Shown here: one piece after another, positions 37,655 to 46,555 of the stretch | Position numbering within the stretch: position 1 is the stretch's first letter | Layout of the letters: each line of letters begins with the position of its first letter | Assembly: GCA_016713585.1 (NCBI GenBank) | Contig: JADJOV010000027.1 | Location: forward strand, 186,001 to 250,000 | Direction: 5' to 3' | Source of the DNA: Bdellovibrionales bacterium | GTDB taxonomy: Bacteria; Bdellovibrionota; Bdellovibrionia; Bdellovibrionales; Bdellovibrionaceae | DNA: 64,000 nucleotides | Made by a program: the position numbers and the translations under genes | The notes under the pieces: model-generated | Seen by the model: the letters and a program-made list of their open reading frames with translations, nothing else | Told to the model about the DNA's origin: nothing | Databases searched by the model: none

Positions 37655-39120
37655 TTTTTTCCCTCAGACAGGCGTTTGATTAGTTTTTGATAGATCCCAT
37701 CAAATCCACCATTGGACATAATCACAATGAGATCCCCAGCGCGACTGGCCTCACCCAAATAATCTACAATGGCATCGGCCCCAGGCAGTGAAAGAGCCGT
37801 TTTGTGATTTTGAACCAAGTCTGCCACCAACTCACTCGAGGAAAACCGATCTTCTTCCTGAATCTTCGACTGATCGAAAGCTTCCGCAATAAGGATCGCA
37901 TCAGCTGACTGAAAAGCTCGGCCATATTCTTTTTGAAAAACCTTTCGCCTTGAAGTCGCACTTCTCGGTTCAAAAACAGCGAAAACTTTTCGCCCTGGGT
38001 AGCAGGATCTGATTCCCTTCAAGGTCTCGCGGACAGCGGTTGGGTGATGGGCAAAGTCTTCTATCACGAGAACCCCTCCAGGCTCACCCAAAATTTCTTG
38101 CCGCCTTTTTACACCAAGAAAACTGGCAAGAGCTTTTTTGACCACAGACATTTCAATTCCTAACAAATTGGCCTGAACAATAGCTGCTGTTGCATTGAGA
38201 ACATTATAATCCCCAAACATCGGCATTTCAAAATCCCCGAGGATTTTATTCGAATTTGAATTTGAGTTTGAATTAGAGCCTGGCGAATGGGTCACCCGAA
38301 ACCTAGTTCCCGTCTGTGTAATTTCCAAAACCTCACAACGATACTGACCCTTCAAAAATCCGTAAGTAAAAACCTGGGCGGTGTTGGTTAAGGACCTGAG
38401 TTCAGCTAAGGTTTCGGACTCTTCTTGGGCCTCATCACCAGACCAGATAATCAAACTTCCCTCTCGAGGAATCATTCGCATGAGCTTTGCAAAAGCCTGC
38501 TTCACAGCCGCAAAATCGGGATATATATCGGCGTGATCAAATTCAACACTGGTCAGAATGACATGCTTAGGTTTGTAATGAATAAACTTCGGAACTTTGT
38601 CAAAAAACGCGGTGTCGTACTCGTCGCCTTCAATAACAAACAAATTCTTTTGCGGATTTTGAAAACTCTGAGAAAAGTTCCTCGGAATTCCTCCAATCAA
38701 AAAACCAGGCTTTAAACCCGCCACTTCACAAATCCAAGACATCAAAGAGGTTGTGGTGGTTTTCCCATGAGTGCCAGACACGCAAATACAATCGCGCTGT
38801 CCAATGATCAGTTCTCCCATCGCTTTAGGCAAAGAGGTATAAGGGATCTGCAATTTGATTAACTCTTGAGCCTCTTCGTTGGAAGCCGATATCACATTTC
38901 CCACAATAACAAAATCCGGACGCGGAGTTAAATTTGCCCTCTGGTAGCCCTTCACAACAGGGATTTGGAGCTCTTCGAGTTGGGTTGACATCGGTGGATA
39001 GGGGTTTGAGTCACTCCCAGTGACTCTATAACCTCGACTTTTGAGAAGCCCGGCCAGTGAAGCCATGGCGGTCCCACAAATTCCCATCAGATGAACGTGG
39101 GACCCGGGTTTAAGATCCAT
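37651..39120 (-). CDS. mpl: UDP-N-acetylmuramate:L-Ala-gamma-D-Glu-meso-DAP ligase
   Basis: A 489-aa Mur-ligase-family enzyme that reattaches the recycled murein tripeptide to UDP-MurNAc. It starts with the Mpl/MurC-like HVHLMGICGTAMASLAGLLK, has the ATP loop CVSGTHGKTTTTSL, EGDEYDTAFFDKVPKFIHY as in Mpl, and FAHHPTAVRETL. The length fits Mpl (about 450-490). An oddity is a (Ser-Asn)5 insertion from a 6-bp repeat at about 38249-38277. It overlaps mutS by 4 nt (ATGA). With the serine hydrolase and LD-carboxypeptidase upstream it forms a murein-recycling block. Confidence 0.9.
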   Translation of the reverse strand: MDLKPGSHVHLMGICGTAMASLAGLLKSRGYRVTGSDSNPYPPMSTQLEELQIPVVKGYQRANLTPRPDFVIVGNVISASNEEAQELIKLQIPYTSLPKAMGELIIGQRDCICVSGTHGKTTTTSLMSWICEVAGLKPGFLIGGIPRNFSQSFQNPQKNLFVIEGDEYDTAFFDKVPKFIHYKPKHVILTSVEFDHADIYPDFAAVKQAFAKLMRMIPREGSLIIWSGDEAQEESETLAELRSLTNTAQVFTYGFLKGQYRCEVLEITQTGTRFRVTHSPGSNSNSNSNSNKILGDFEMPMFGDYNVLNATAAIVQANLLGIEMSVVKKALASFLGVKRRQEILGEPGGVLVIEDFAHHPTAVRETLKGIRSCYPGRKVFAVFEPRSATSRRKVFQKEYGRAFQSADAILIAEAFDQSKIQEEDRFSSSELVADLVQNHKTALSLPGADAIVDYLGEASRAGDLIVIMSNGGFDGIYQKLIKRLSEGKK

Positions 39121-39148
39121 GAAAGCCTCCTTAGAAAAACAATAATAG

Positions 39149-40210
39149 TTACATCGATGATTTTTTTAATGCTTCCACAATCCAATTATGAATATCTGGG
39201 CGCAATTGCGCAAAGCCCTTATTTTCTCTCCCATACACGAGACGATTGGACAGGATACAAACGCTCAGATCGGCCTTTGGATCATACCAGACTGAAGTGC
39301 CAGTGAAGCCCGTATGACCAATTGAATTCAACGCAAAATAGCCACCGCAACTGGCTGCCCCAGGTGAGGGCAGCATAAAGCCCAAGGCCCAGTCTCCCAT
39401 CCCATTCGGCCTTGCTCGTTTAGCAAAAATTTGAGCCGTCTTAATTTTGATTTGCAGCTTGGCAATACCCATCAACTGAGATCGCAACAATAAACTATAC
39501 CATCCGAGATCATCGATACTTCCAAATAATCCGGCATGGTTGCTAACGCCCCCAAGAGCCCAACAATTTTCGTCATGAACTTCACCCTGAATCAATTTTC
39601 CCCGCCATGGGCACTCTTCCGTCGGCGCAAAAAGACCCAATCTGTGGGAAGTCTCATTGCGCGGATGAAATTCCAAAGTTGTTCCATTATAGAATTTCAA
39701 TTTAATATCATTCCAAATTTCTAAAAGATTTTTTTCAAACATTTTCTCTAAAATAAATCCCAAAACAATAAATCCAACGTCGGAATAGACACTCACCGGT
39801 TGAGGTTCCACACCCAAATTTTCAATCCGCACCCTCAGGGCCTCTCGTCGACTTTGCCAGCCTTGAGTCAGATCAAGTTCCTTATAGAATGGCATCCACC
39901 ACGGAAGTCCCGAGGAATGGGTCAGAAGATCCTGTATCAGCACCTGCTTATGTTTAAACCAGGGCAGTATCTCTTGGACCCGGGTATCCAAAGTCCATTT
40001 CTTTTCATCAAAGGCTAGCATCATGGCCTGAACCGTAAAAATAATTTTCGTCAAGCTGGCCAAATCATAATAAGCGTAGGTCTCTCCGACTGAAATATTG
40101 CAAACTAATCGCCCCGCCTGATAGGCTCTGACAAGGACTCCGGGAGTCACATCCCGAAGGCGGGCTTCAATTTGAGCCGTGAGAGTTTTTTCCAAAACTG
40201 AATGCTTCAT
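39149..40210 (-). CDS. Serine hydrolase of the beta-lactamase/PBP4*-like family
   Basis: A 353-aa protein with the SxxK motif in YDLASLTKIIF, a YxN-like YSDVGF, and a HTGFTGTS region near the C-terminus in place of KTG. DLLTHSSGLPWW and NHAGLFGS are typical of class C-like esterases/peptidases. There is no signal peptide, so it may act in the cytoplasm. Substrates in the family range from D-Ala peptides to esters; the neighbours (mpl, LD-carboxypeptidase) suggest muropeptides. A microsatellite lies 34 nt upstream of its start and may affect expression. Confidence 0.8.
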   Translation of the reverse strand: MKHSVLEKTLTAQIEARLRDVTPGVLVRAYQAGRLVCNISVGETYAYYDLASLTKIIFTVQAMMLAFDEKKWTLDTRVQEILPWFKHKQVLIQDLLTHSSGLPWWMPFYKELDLTQGWQSRREALRVRIENLGVEPQPVSVYSDVGFIVLGFILEKMFEKNLLEIWNDIKLKFYNGTTLEFHPRNETSHRLGLFAPTEECPWRGKLIQGEVHDENCWALGGVSNHAGLFGSIDDLGWYSLLLRSQLMGIAKLQIKIKTAQIFAKRARPNGMGDWALGFMLPSPGAASCGGYFALNSIGHTGFTGTSVWYDPKADLSVCILSNRLVYGRENKGFAQLRPDIHNWIVEALKKSSM

Positions 40211-40243
40211 ATCTAGTTACCCTTATCTTCTGAGTTTCCTATA

Positions 40244-40338
40244 TTTCTATTTCTATTTCTATTTCTATTTCTATTTCTATTTCTATTTCTATTTCTCTCT
40301 CTATCTCTCTATCTCTCTCTATCTCTCTATTTCTCTAT
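40244..40338. repeat. Hexanucleotide microsatellite (TTTCTA)8 and CT-rich degenerate tail
   Basis: Eight perfect TTTCTA units run from 40244 to 40291, then TCTC/TCTA variants to about 40338. It fills the gap between the LD-carboxypeptidase stop (40335) and the serine hydrolase start (40210). For the minus-strand hydrolase this is the promoter region, so changes in copy number would alter promoter spacing. Confidence 0.9.
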
Positions 40339-41285
40339 ATGCCCGATTCAATAACCAACAATGGACTCTCGCCAAGACTCAATCGAGCTGAGGTCAATAG
40401 AGGTACAGGCCGTTGAATATCTTTATGCCCAGCCTCAAGCCCCTTGAGAACTGGAACTGAAAGGCGTTCCGCCCAAATCTTCATAACTTTTGACGTCAAA
40501 TCTTTTCCATTCTTTTCCATTCCACCAATAAAATCTCCAAAGACCAAGGCTGATATTTGTTTTAAGGGACCCGCTTGCCAAAGCTGCTCCAAGGCCCGAT
40601 CCACCCTATAGGCTCGCTCGCCGATATCCTCCAAAAAAAGAATCTTACCCTTCAGACTGACCTGATAAGGAGTTCCGACCAAACTCTGAAAAACAGTCAG
40701 ATTGCCACCGACCACAGGGCCTGTGACGACTTGCCTTTTTTGTGCCGCCTGATTGAGTGGCTTAAGTTTCTTAAAGCTAACTTGGCTCACTTCCCCAAAA
40801 AGAATTTGTTTCAGCTCGCGCATATGAGACGGCAACACTTTCCCTGTTGCTACCCGATCCAAAAGCGGACCATGCAATGAGGGCCAATTCCATTGAGCTG
40901 CTAGAAAGCTATGGAGACTGGTCATATCACTAATTCCTATAAGCAGTTTGACCTGCCGGGGCCTGGGCAATGCGGCCAGTTTCTCGAGCAAATGAAGACT
41001 CCCATAGCCACCACGCAAACACCAAATGACTTTTGATTGAGGATTCAGCAATGCATCCTTCAAAAAAATCAAATCGCTTTTCCCTTGTGTGGGACCCCAA
41101 AAAGTGTGGTTTCAGAAGGCCTGTAGGCACCCGAGGATCAAACCCCAGGATCTTAAAAATGCGCTGGCAGCCTTCGGAATATGTGCCTCCGTGGCCCACC
41201 CCGGGGCAACGATATCAACATGATCCCCTCGACCAAGGGCAGCCACTTCCTCTTCTTCACTTCTTTCACTTGGCGTCACCCTCAT
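40335..41285 (-). CDS. Muramoyltetrapeptide (LD-) carboxypeptidase, S66 family, two compensating frameshifts
   Basis: About 316 aa. It removes the terminal D-Ala from murein tetrapeptides in recycling, directly supplying the tripeptide for Mpl. The N-terminus is at 41285 (MRVTPSERSEEEEVAALGRG, DHVDIVAPGWA). Reading C4 at 41143-41146 as C5 gives RSWGFDPRVPTGLLKPHFLG, and A7 at 41062-41068 as A6 returns to FDFLKDALLNPQSKVIWCLR. Catalytic residues: Ser in IGISDMTSLHSF, Glu in LEDIGERAYRVDRAL, His in LEAGHKD. Its start overlaps the purF stop by 20 nt, so it is transcribed with the purine operon. Confidence 0.85.
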
Positions 41286-42678
41286 CCAGGCCAAAGAGGT
41301 CAGTCGGATATTTCCCATCAAAACAGGCGGCACAATACTTGGACTTTGTAATTGTTTTGCTGTTTGACTGCATGACCTGAAAAAGCCCCTCAATTGATAA
41401 GTATCCTAAGGTATCTGCCCCCACATACTGCCCGATTTCTTCGACAGAATATTTCGAGGCGATCAACTGGGATTTTTGGGGAGTATCCACTCCATAATAA
41501 CAAGGACCAACAGTGGGTGGCGATGCAATCCTCATGTGAACTTCTTTGGCCCCGGCCTGGCGAATCAAACTAACGATCTTTCGGCTGGTTGTTCCCCGAA
41601 CCAAGGAATCATCAATCACGATCACTTTTTTGTCCTTAAGAACGGCGGTCTGTGGATTTAATTTAATTTTGACTCCAAAATCTCGAATCGCCTGGGTTGG
41701 CTGAATAAAAGTTCGACCGACATATTGATTTTTAATAATCCCCAGCTCAAAAGGAATTCCACTTTCTTGGGAATATCCGATAGAGGCAGGCAGCCCGCTA
41801 TCAGGAACGGGTATCACCAGATCTGCCTCCACGCTCGTTTCCCGAGCTAACTGACGACCAAACTGTTTTCGGGTCGCGTAAACGCTTTCCCCAAAAACAA
41901 TACTGTCAGGACGAGAAAAATAAATATGTTCAAAAATGCAATGAGCTCTTCTTTCTCGGTGTGAAAAGATCTTTGAATGTTCACCTTTCTCATCAACCCA
42001 GAACATTTCTCCGGGTTCAATCTCCCTTTCAAACTGAGCTCCAATCAAATCAAAGGCACAGGTTTCAGAAGCAACGACCCGAGCCCAGGTCGTCTCGTCA
42101 ATCTTCTTTCGACCAATCACCAAGGGCCGAAATCCCCATGGATCTCGAATCGCGATCATCTTGTCATTGGACATGATGACCAAACTGTAGGCGCCCTCAA
42201 GCTTAACTAGAGAGTCGGTCAATGCCGCCACTAAATCACTTGAACGATGTTGGGAGAGCAGATGAAGTAAAATTTCAGTATCATTTGTCCCCTGAAATAT
42301 CGACCCTCTTTCCTTCAAATCAGAACGAAGCATATCATGATTCACAATATTTCCATTGTGTGCCAAAGCGATAGGCCAGTGGTAAAGATCCGCTGTGAGG
42401 GGTTGAGCATTCGTCAACAAGTTTTGGCCAGTCGTCGAATATCGCACATGCCCAATGGCAGCCTGGCCTCCGAGTCGAGCCAAATCTGCTTCCCGAAACA
42501 CATCACTCACGAGACCAATACCCTTGTGATGAATATGTTCGCCTTCTTTGAGGGTCACTATGCCCGCAGATTCTTGTCCCCGATGCTGCATCGAATAGAG
42601 TCCAAGACAGGCCAGCCGAGCCGCTTCCGGGTGATTCCAAATGCCGAAGACTCCGCACTCTTCCTTCCAGGATTTCAT
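41266..42678 (-). CDS. purF: Amidophosphoribosyltransferase
   Basis: A 470-aa enzyme for the first committed step of purine synthesis, PRPP plus glutamine to phosphoribosylamine. The propeptide MKSWKE is followed by the N-terminal nucleophile CGVFGIWNHPEAARLACLGL, then QHRGQESAGIV. The PRPP-binding loop VIVIDDSLVRGTTSRKIV is complete. Cys residues near the C-terminus (KYCAACFDGKYP) fit the Fe-S form. It overlaps purL by ATGA (42675-42678). Intact. Confidence 0.97.
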   Translation of the reverse strand: MKSWKEECGVFGIWNHPEAARLACLGLYSMQHRGQESAGIVTLKEGEHIHHKGIGLVSDVFREADLARLGGQAAIGHVRYSTTGQNLLTNAQPLTADLYHWPIALAHNGNIVNHDMLRSDLKERGSIFQGTNDTEILLHLLSQHRSSDLVAALTDSLVKLEGAYSLVIMSNDKMIAIRDPWGFRPLVIGRKKIDETTWARVVASETCAFDLIGAQFEREIEPGEMFWVDEKGEHSKIFSHRERRAHCIFEHIYFSRPDSIVFGESVYATRKQFGRQLARETSVEADLVIPVPDSGLPASIGYSQESGIPFELGIIKNQYVGRTFIQPTQAIRDFGVKIKLNPQTAVLKDKKVIVIDDSLVRGTTSRKIVSLIRQAGAKEVHMRIASPPTVGPCYYGVDTPQKSQLIASKYSVEEIGQYVGADTLGYLSIEGLFQVMQSNSKTITKSKYCAACFDGKYPTDLFGLDEGDAK

Positions 42679-44849
42679 GAATTCCTTTCGTTTTTTAACA
42701 AGTCACAGATATTTACTTTTTCTGTTCCAAAAATAAAATAATCACTGACGGTCGTTCCAAGTTCGATTGTCTGGGAATCAACCGGAGCCTTTTTCAACCA
42801 CTCGTTGAATTTGGCAAGATTCGTCCCAGCCGCCTGATTGAAATCAATCGCGACAACGCCTTCGTAAAAAGGGACAAGCTTTGAAGACAAAAGTTCCTCT
42901 CCCGAATTGAGCTTGTCCAACAGCTGAATCCCAATTCCCTGACGGCTCATCGCCCATAATGTTGCAATCAGTCCACCCTCCCCAATAGCTTTCGAGCTTG
43001 AGAATAAACTGCTTCCTTCCAAAACCCAGGAAAGCCAATCCTTCCATTTTCCAGTTTCGATCGAGCCTTCCCACTCACTCCGACCAAAATCAGCGCGGGC
43101 CTGAGTGCTCTTCAGCAAATATACTTTCTGCCCAGGGGTCTGAAACTGATCCCAAGGAACATTCGCGACCGTTGGTCGCATTCCCACAAGGCCGGTCGCA
43201 GGGGTCGGAATAATGCTTTCCCCAAGTGTTTCATTGTAAAAACTCACGTTTCCACTAATGACTGGAATATCCAAAATCTCACTGACTTCAGCCAAAGCCT
43301 CAACACTTGTGACAAAATCACTCATCACTTCAATTCTTTCTGGGTTCCCAAAATTTAAGCAGTCTGTGACCGCCAAAGCTTTGGCTCCCTTCAGAGCCAT
43401 CTGTAAGGCCGGATAAAAAATAGAATCAATGGCCCCAAGGCGAGTATTGATTTTCATCAAACCTGGTCTGCACCCAACCGCAAGAGCAATGCCCCTTCCC
43501 GAGGGCAACCTTTGAATGCCTACGGACTGGTGAGCGTCTCTGACTGTTCTGAGGCCAACTCTTTGGTCATATTGTCCTGTGATCCAAGTCTTTTTGTGAC
43601 CCTTAGGGGTTTTCAAAAAGGCCTCTAACACGCTTCCTAAAGAAGGTCTTTCGCCAGCTAAAGAATCGACTAAAGAACCCAACTTCCTCTCAGACATATT
43701 CTGAATTTTCAACTCGTAAGGTCTCTGATAGCGCGGAGCCTGGTCGACAATAAGTCGTGGATCGACTTCAGCTATTTTCTCTGATTTCCATAAAATCTCC
43801 AGAGTGGGCTTTTCTTTGATCACTCCAACTTTGACGGCATCCAAACCCCATCTCGAAAAAACCTGATGAACAGCGGCGAATTTTGAGGGCTCGCAAATCA
43901 AAAGCATTCTCTCTTGGCTCTCGGAAAGTAGAATTTCTTCAGGAGTCATGGTTTGATCCCGCAAAGGCACCTCAGATAAATTGAGGGTGAGTCCAATGCC
44001 GCCCTTTTCTGCCATTTCAAAACTCGAGCTTGTTAAACCAGCTGCCCCCATATCCTGCATCGCAACCACTAGATCTTTTTCAATAATTTCCAGACAGGCT
44101 TCGATTAAGAGTTTTTCATAAAAAGGATCGCCGATTTGAACATTGGGTTTTTTCGCCTCTGAATTTTCACCGAAACTCTCTGACGCCATGCTGGCGCCGT
44201 GGATCCCATCTTTCCCGGTTTTTGCTCCAACGTAAACAACCAAATTCCCAATCCCATGGGCCTTTGATTTTGCAACCTGCATATCTTTGGTGAGTAGACC
44301 CACGGCCATTGCGTTCACGAGGACATTTTGATTGTACCTAGAATCAAACTCGGTTTGACCTGTAATCGTCGGAACCCCCACACAGTTTCCATAACTAGAA
44401 ATTCCGTGCACGACCCCATTCATGATGGCCCTCATTCGAGGAGCCTCAGGCTCACCAAAACAGAGAAAATCTGCCAGAGCAATGGGACGAGCCCCCATCG
44501 TAAAAATATCTCTCAAAATACCACCAACCCCAGTGGCTGCCCCCTGAAAGGGCTCTATAAAACTAGGATGGTTGTGGCTCTCCATTTTAAAGGCAATCCG
44601 TTCACCTTCACCAAGATCGATGATTCCCGCGTTCTCGCCTTCACTTTCCAAGACACTTGCATTTCGGTAACTGAATTTACGCAAGTGAACTTTGGAGCTT
44701 TTATAGCTGCAGTGTTCACTCCAAAGGGCTGAAAAAAGGGCCCATTCGACACCGACGGGTGGGCGTCCCAGAAGCCGCGAAATACGGTCGTACTCCGAAG
44801 GACTTAATCGATATAGTTTAAGCTTTTTTTCAAGATCAATCGAGTTCAT
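42675..44849 (-). CDS. purL: Phosphoribosylformylglycinamidine synthase, large subunit
   Basis: A 724-aa small-type PurL, working with PurQ (glutaminase) and PurS to convert FGAR to FGAM. Motifs include FSALWSEHCSYKSSK, FKMESHNHPSFIEPFQGAAT, LADFLCFGEP and TGQYDQRVG. The length is that of the three-subunit PurLQS complex. AAGGAG lies 6 nt before the ATG at 44849; the frame opens 11 codons further upstream inside purQ. At 2.2 kb it is the longest fully intact gene in the window. Confidence 0.97.
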   Translation of the reverse strand: MNSIDLEKKLKLYRLSPSEYDRISRLLGRPPVGVEWALFSALWSEHCSYKSSKVHLRKFSYRNASVLESEGENAGIIDLGEGERIAFKMESHNHPSFIEPFQGAATGVGGILRDIFTMGARPIALADFLCFGEPEAPRMRAIMNGVVHGISSYGNCVGVPTITGQTEFDSRYNQNVLVNAMAVGLLTKDMQVAKSKAHGIGNLVVYVGAKTGKDGIHGASMASESFGENSEAKKPNVQIGDPFYEKLLIEACLEIIEKDLVVAMQDMGAAGLTSSSFEMAEKGGIGLTLNLSEVPLRDQTMTPEEILLSESQERMLLICEPSKFAAVHQVFSRWGLDAVKVGVIKEKPTLEILWKSEKIAEVDPRLIVDQAPRYQRPYELKIQNMSERKLGSLVDSLAGERPSLGSVLEAFLKTPKGHKKTWITGQYDQRVGLRTVRDAHQSVGIQRLPSGRGIALAVGCRPGLMKINTRLGAIDSIFYPALQMALKGAKALAVTDCLNFGNPERIEVMSDFVTSVEALAEVSEILDIPVISGNVSFYNETLGESIIPTPATGLVGMRPTVANVPWDQFQTPGQKVYLLKSTQARADFGRSEWEGSIETGKWKDWLSWVLEGSSLFSSSKAIGEGGLIATLWAMSRQGIGIQLLDKLNSGEELLSSKLVPFYEGVVAIDFNQAAGTNLAKFNEWLKKAPVDSQTIELGTTVSDYFIFGTEKVNICDLLKNERNS

Positions 44850-45483
44850 AGGAAACTCCTTCCATCCAAACCCCCAGCCCAATCCCAGAGTGCCCGTTCA
44901 GGGTGTGGCATCAGTCCAGACACATTCTTCATATGATTCATAACGCCAGCAATCTGATGAAGGGATCCGTTCACATTAGTTTTATAACGAAGCCACACTT
45001 GGCCGCGATCCTCCAACTCTCTCAATTCTCCCTCGGCGGCATAGAAACGCCCATCACCATGAGCTATGGGCAATGAAAGTTTTTCGCGCTTCTTGAGGTT
45101 CTTTCCGAAAAACTGTTTGGATTTTCGACCTCGAGCTCGGCCCATTCATCCTGGAATTTGAGACTCTCATTGCGTAAGAGAGCCCCTGGCAAAAGATGGG
45201 CTTCGCAAAGAATTTGAAACCCATTGCAGATTCCAAGAACTGGACGCCCGGTTCCTGCAAAATCTCGCACAGAAGTCATCACCGGAGACCTTGCCGCTAG
45301 GGCGCCCGAGCGAAGATAGTCACCATAACTAAATCCGCCAGGAATGATCACGGCCTCGACTTCCTTCGGATCAAAATGATCCTGATGCCAGAGCCATTGA
45401 GGCTGATGTCCAAGTTCTTTCACAAAAGTCCAAATGTCATAATCACAATTTGTGCCTGGAAATCGAGTGATTCCGATTTTCAT
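44846..45483 (-). CDS. purQ: Phosphoribosylformylglycinamidine synthase, glutaminase subunit, one frameshift
   Basis: About 212 aa of class I glutamine amidotransferase. The first frame (45064-45483) has VIIPGGFSYGDYLRSGALAA and the nucleophile Cys in VLGICNGFQILCEA. The second (44846-45145) has LPIAHGDGRFYA and the catalytic His/Glu in LMPHPERALWDW. Reading A5 at 45107-45111 as A6 joins them (VENPNSFFGKNLKKREKL). It overlaps purS and lies next to purL. With purS and purL it builds one FGAM synthase. Confidence 0.9.
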
Positions 45484-45731
45484 GGATTGACCTCTGGCAA
45501 ACGAGAAACCTTATAAACTTCAATCAAAGGATTAACTAAAACAAATTCTGTCATCTTTTGGACTTCCTTGAGAGCTTCAGCTTCATTTTTAAATGGAACT
45601 TCCACCTCGACGTAACGCCCAACGCGGCAATGAGAAATCTGCATTTTATTGGCCAGTAAAATTTGCTCCACGGCCCGCCCCTGAGTGTCTAAAATCACTT
45701 CCCTTGGTAAAATCTGGATTCCAAATCTCAT
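45480..45731 (-). CDS. purS: Phosphoribosylformylglycinamidine synthase subunit PurS
   Basis: An 83-aa bridging subunit of the PurLQS complex. Family pattern: ILPREVILDTQGRAVEQ, RVGRYVEVEV, and a C-terminal NPLIEVYKV. Its ATG overlaps the ancestral stop of purC (ATGA at 45728-45731) and its stop overlaps the purQ start, showing tight coupling. Confidence 0.93.
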   Translation of the reverse strand: MRFGIQILPREVILDTQGRAVEQILLANKMQISHCRVGRYVEVEVPFKNEAEALKEVQKMTEFVLVNPLIEVYKVSRLPEVNP

Positions 45732-46468
45732 ACAGTCCTCCCGACATTTTGTGCGACCACGGCTTTCAGTCTTTTTAAAACTTCTTCATAACTCTCTTTA
45801 ATTTGACCCAAATCCCGACGAAATCGATCTTTATCTAATTTTTCTTGAGTTCACTGATCCCAGAGTCGGCAGCGGTCAGGAGTGATTTCATCGGCTAGGA
45901 TTATTTTCCCACCAGAGTCCACACCAAACTCAACTTTAAAATCAATCAAACGAATATTGGCCTTGGAAAAAAGTTTCTGCAGCAAAGAGTTAATCTTAAG
46001 CGCTTTGAATTTAAGCTCCTCAATTTGAGCCTGTGAGGCGACGTTCATCATTAAAATCTGATCATCGGAAACGAAAGGATCTTGGAGAGCATCATCTTTG
46101 TAGTAAAATTCAACCAAGGGTCGTGATAATTCCTTTCCCTCTGGAAGGCCTAATTTTTTTGGGGTGCTGCCAGCGAGCACGTTACGAACAACCACTTCAA
46201 GCGGAAGAATTTTGACTTTCTTTACTCGCATTGAGATTTCGCCTGAGTCTTCGAGAAAATGACTTTCCACCCCATGCGCTTCAAGATGTTTAAAAATCAG
46301 AGACGCGATATCCCGATTAACTGCCCCTTTTGTTTCAAAAGAGCCCTTCTTCAGACCATTCAGAGCAGTCAGGCTATTCTTAAATTCCAAAAGAACAGAC
46401 TCGGACCCCGTCGGATCTGTATAGATTCGTTTGGCCTTTCCTTCATAGATAAGATCTGTAATAACCAT
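45728..46468 (-). CDS. purC: SAICAR synthetase with premature in-frame TGA
   Basis: PurC joins aspartate to CAIR. The start is the ATG at 46468 (GGGAGA upstream); it begins LIYEGKAKRIYTDPTGSESV and contains EVVVRNVLAGS, FYYKDDALQDPFV and LADEITPDRCRLWD. An in-frame TGA at 45851-45853 ends the visible frame right after LWDQ. The same frame then goes on without a break for about 40 more family-like codons (TQEKLDKDRFRRDLGQIKES) to a stop that overlaps purS as ATGA. The TGA is thus a nonsense change (for example from CGA), not a frameshift. If real, the last 40 or so residues are missing. Confidence 0.88.
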
Positions 46469-46555
46469 AATTCTCCCTTCAGATTTTAATCGCCCTAACT
46501 TAGGACGCTTATGTTCGACAATTTTGGCTTTTCCTTCCAATTCAGTTTGCTAAAA

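Noticed and set aside
40244..40338. CRISPR array
   Set aside because: The units are 6 bp without spacers; this is a microsatellite.
40930..41199. Separate 89-codon gene
   Set aside because: It is the out-of-frame middle of the LD-carboxypeptidase; correcting two homopolymers merges it into that gene.
45851..45853. Selenocysteine codon in purC
   Set aside because: The position is not a redox site in PurC, and no hairpin resembling a bacterial SECIS element follows the TGA.
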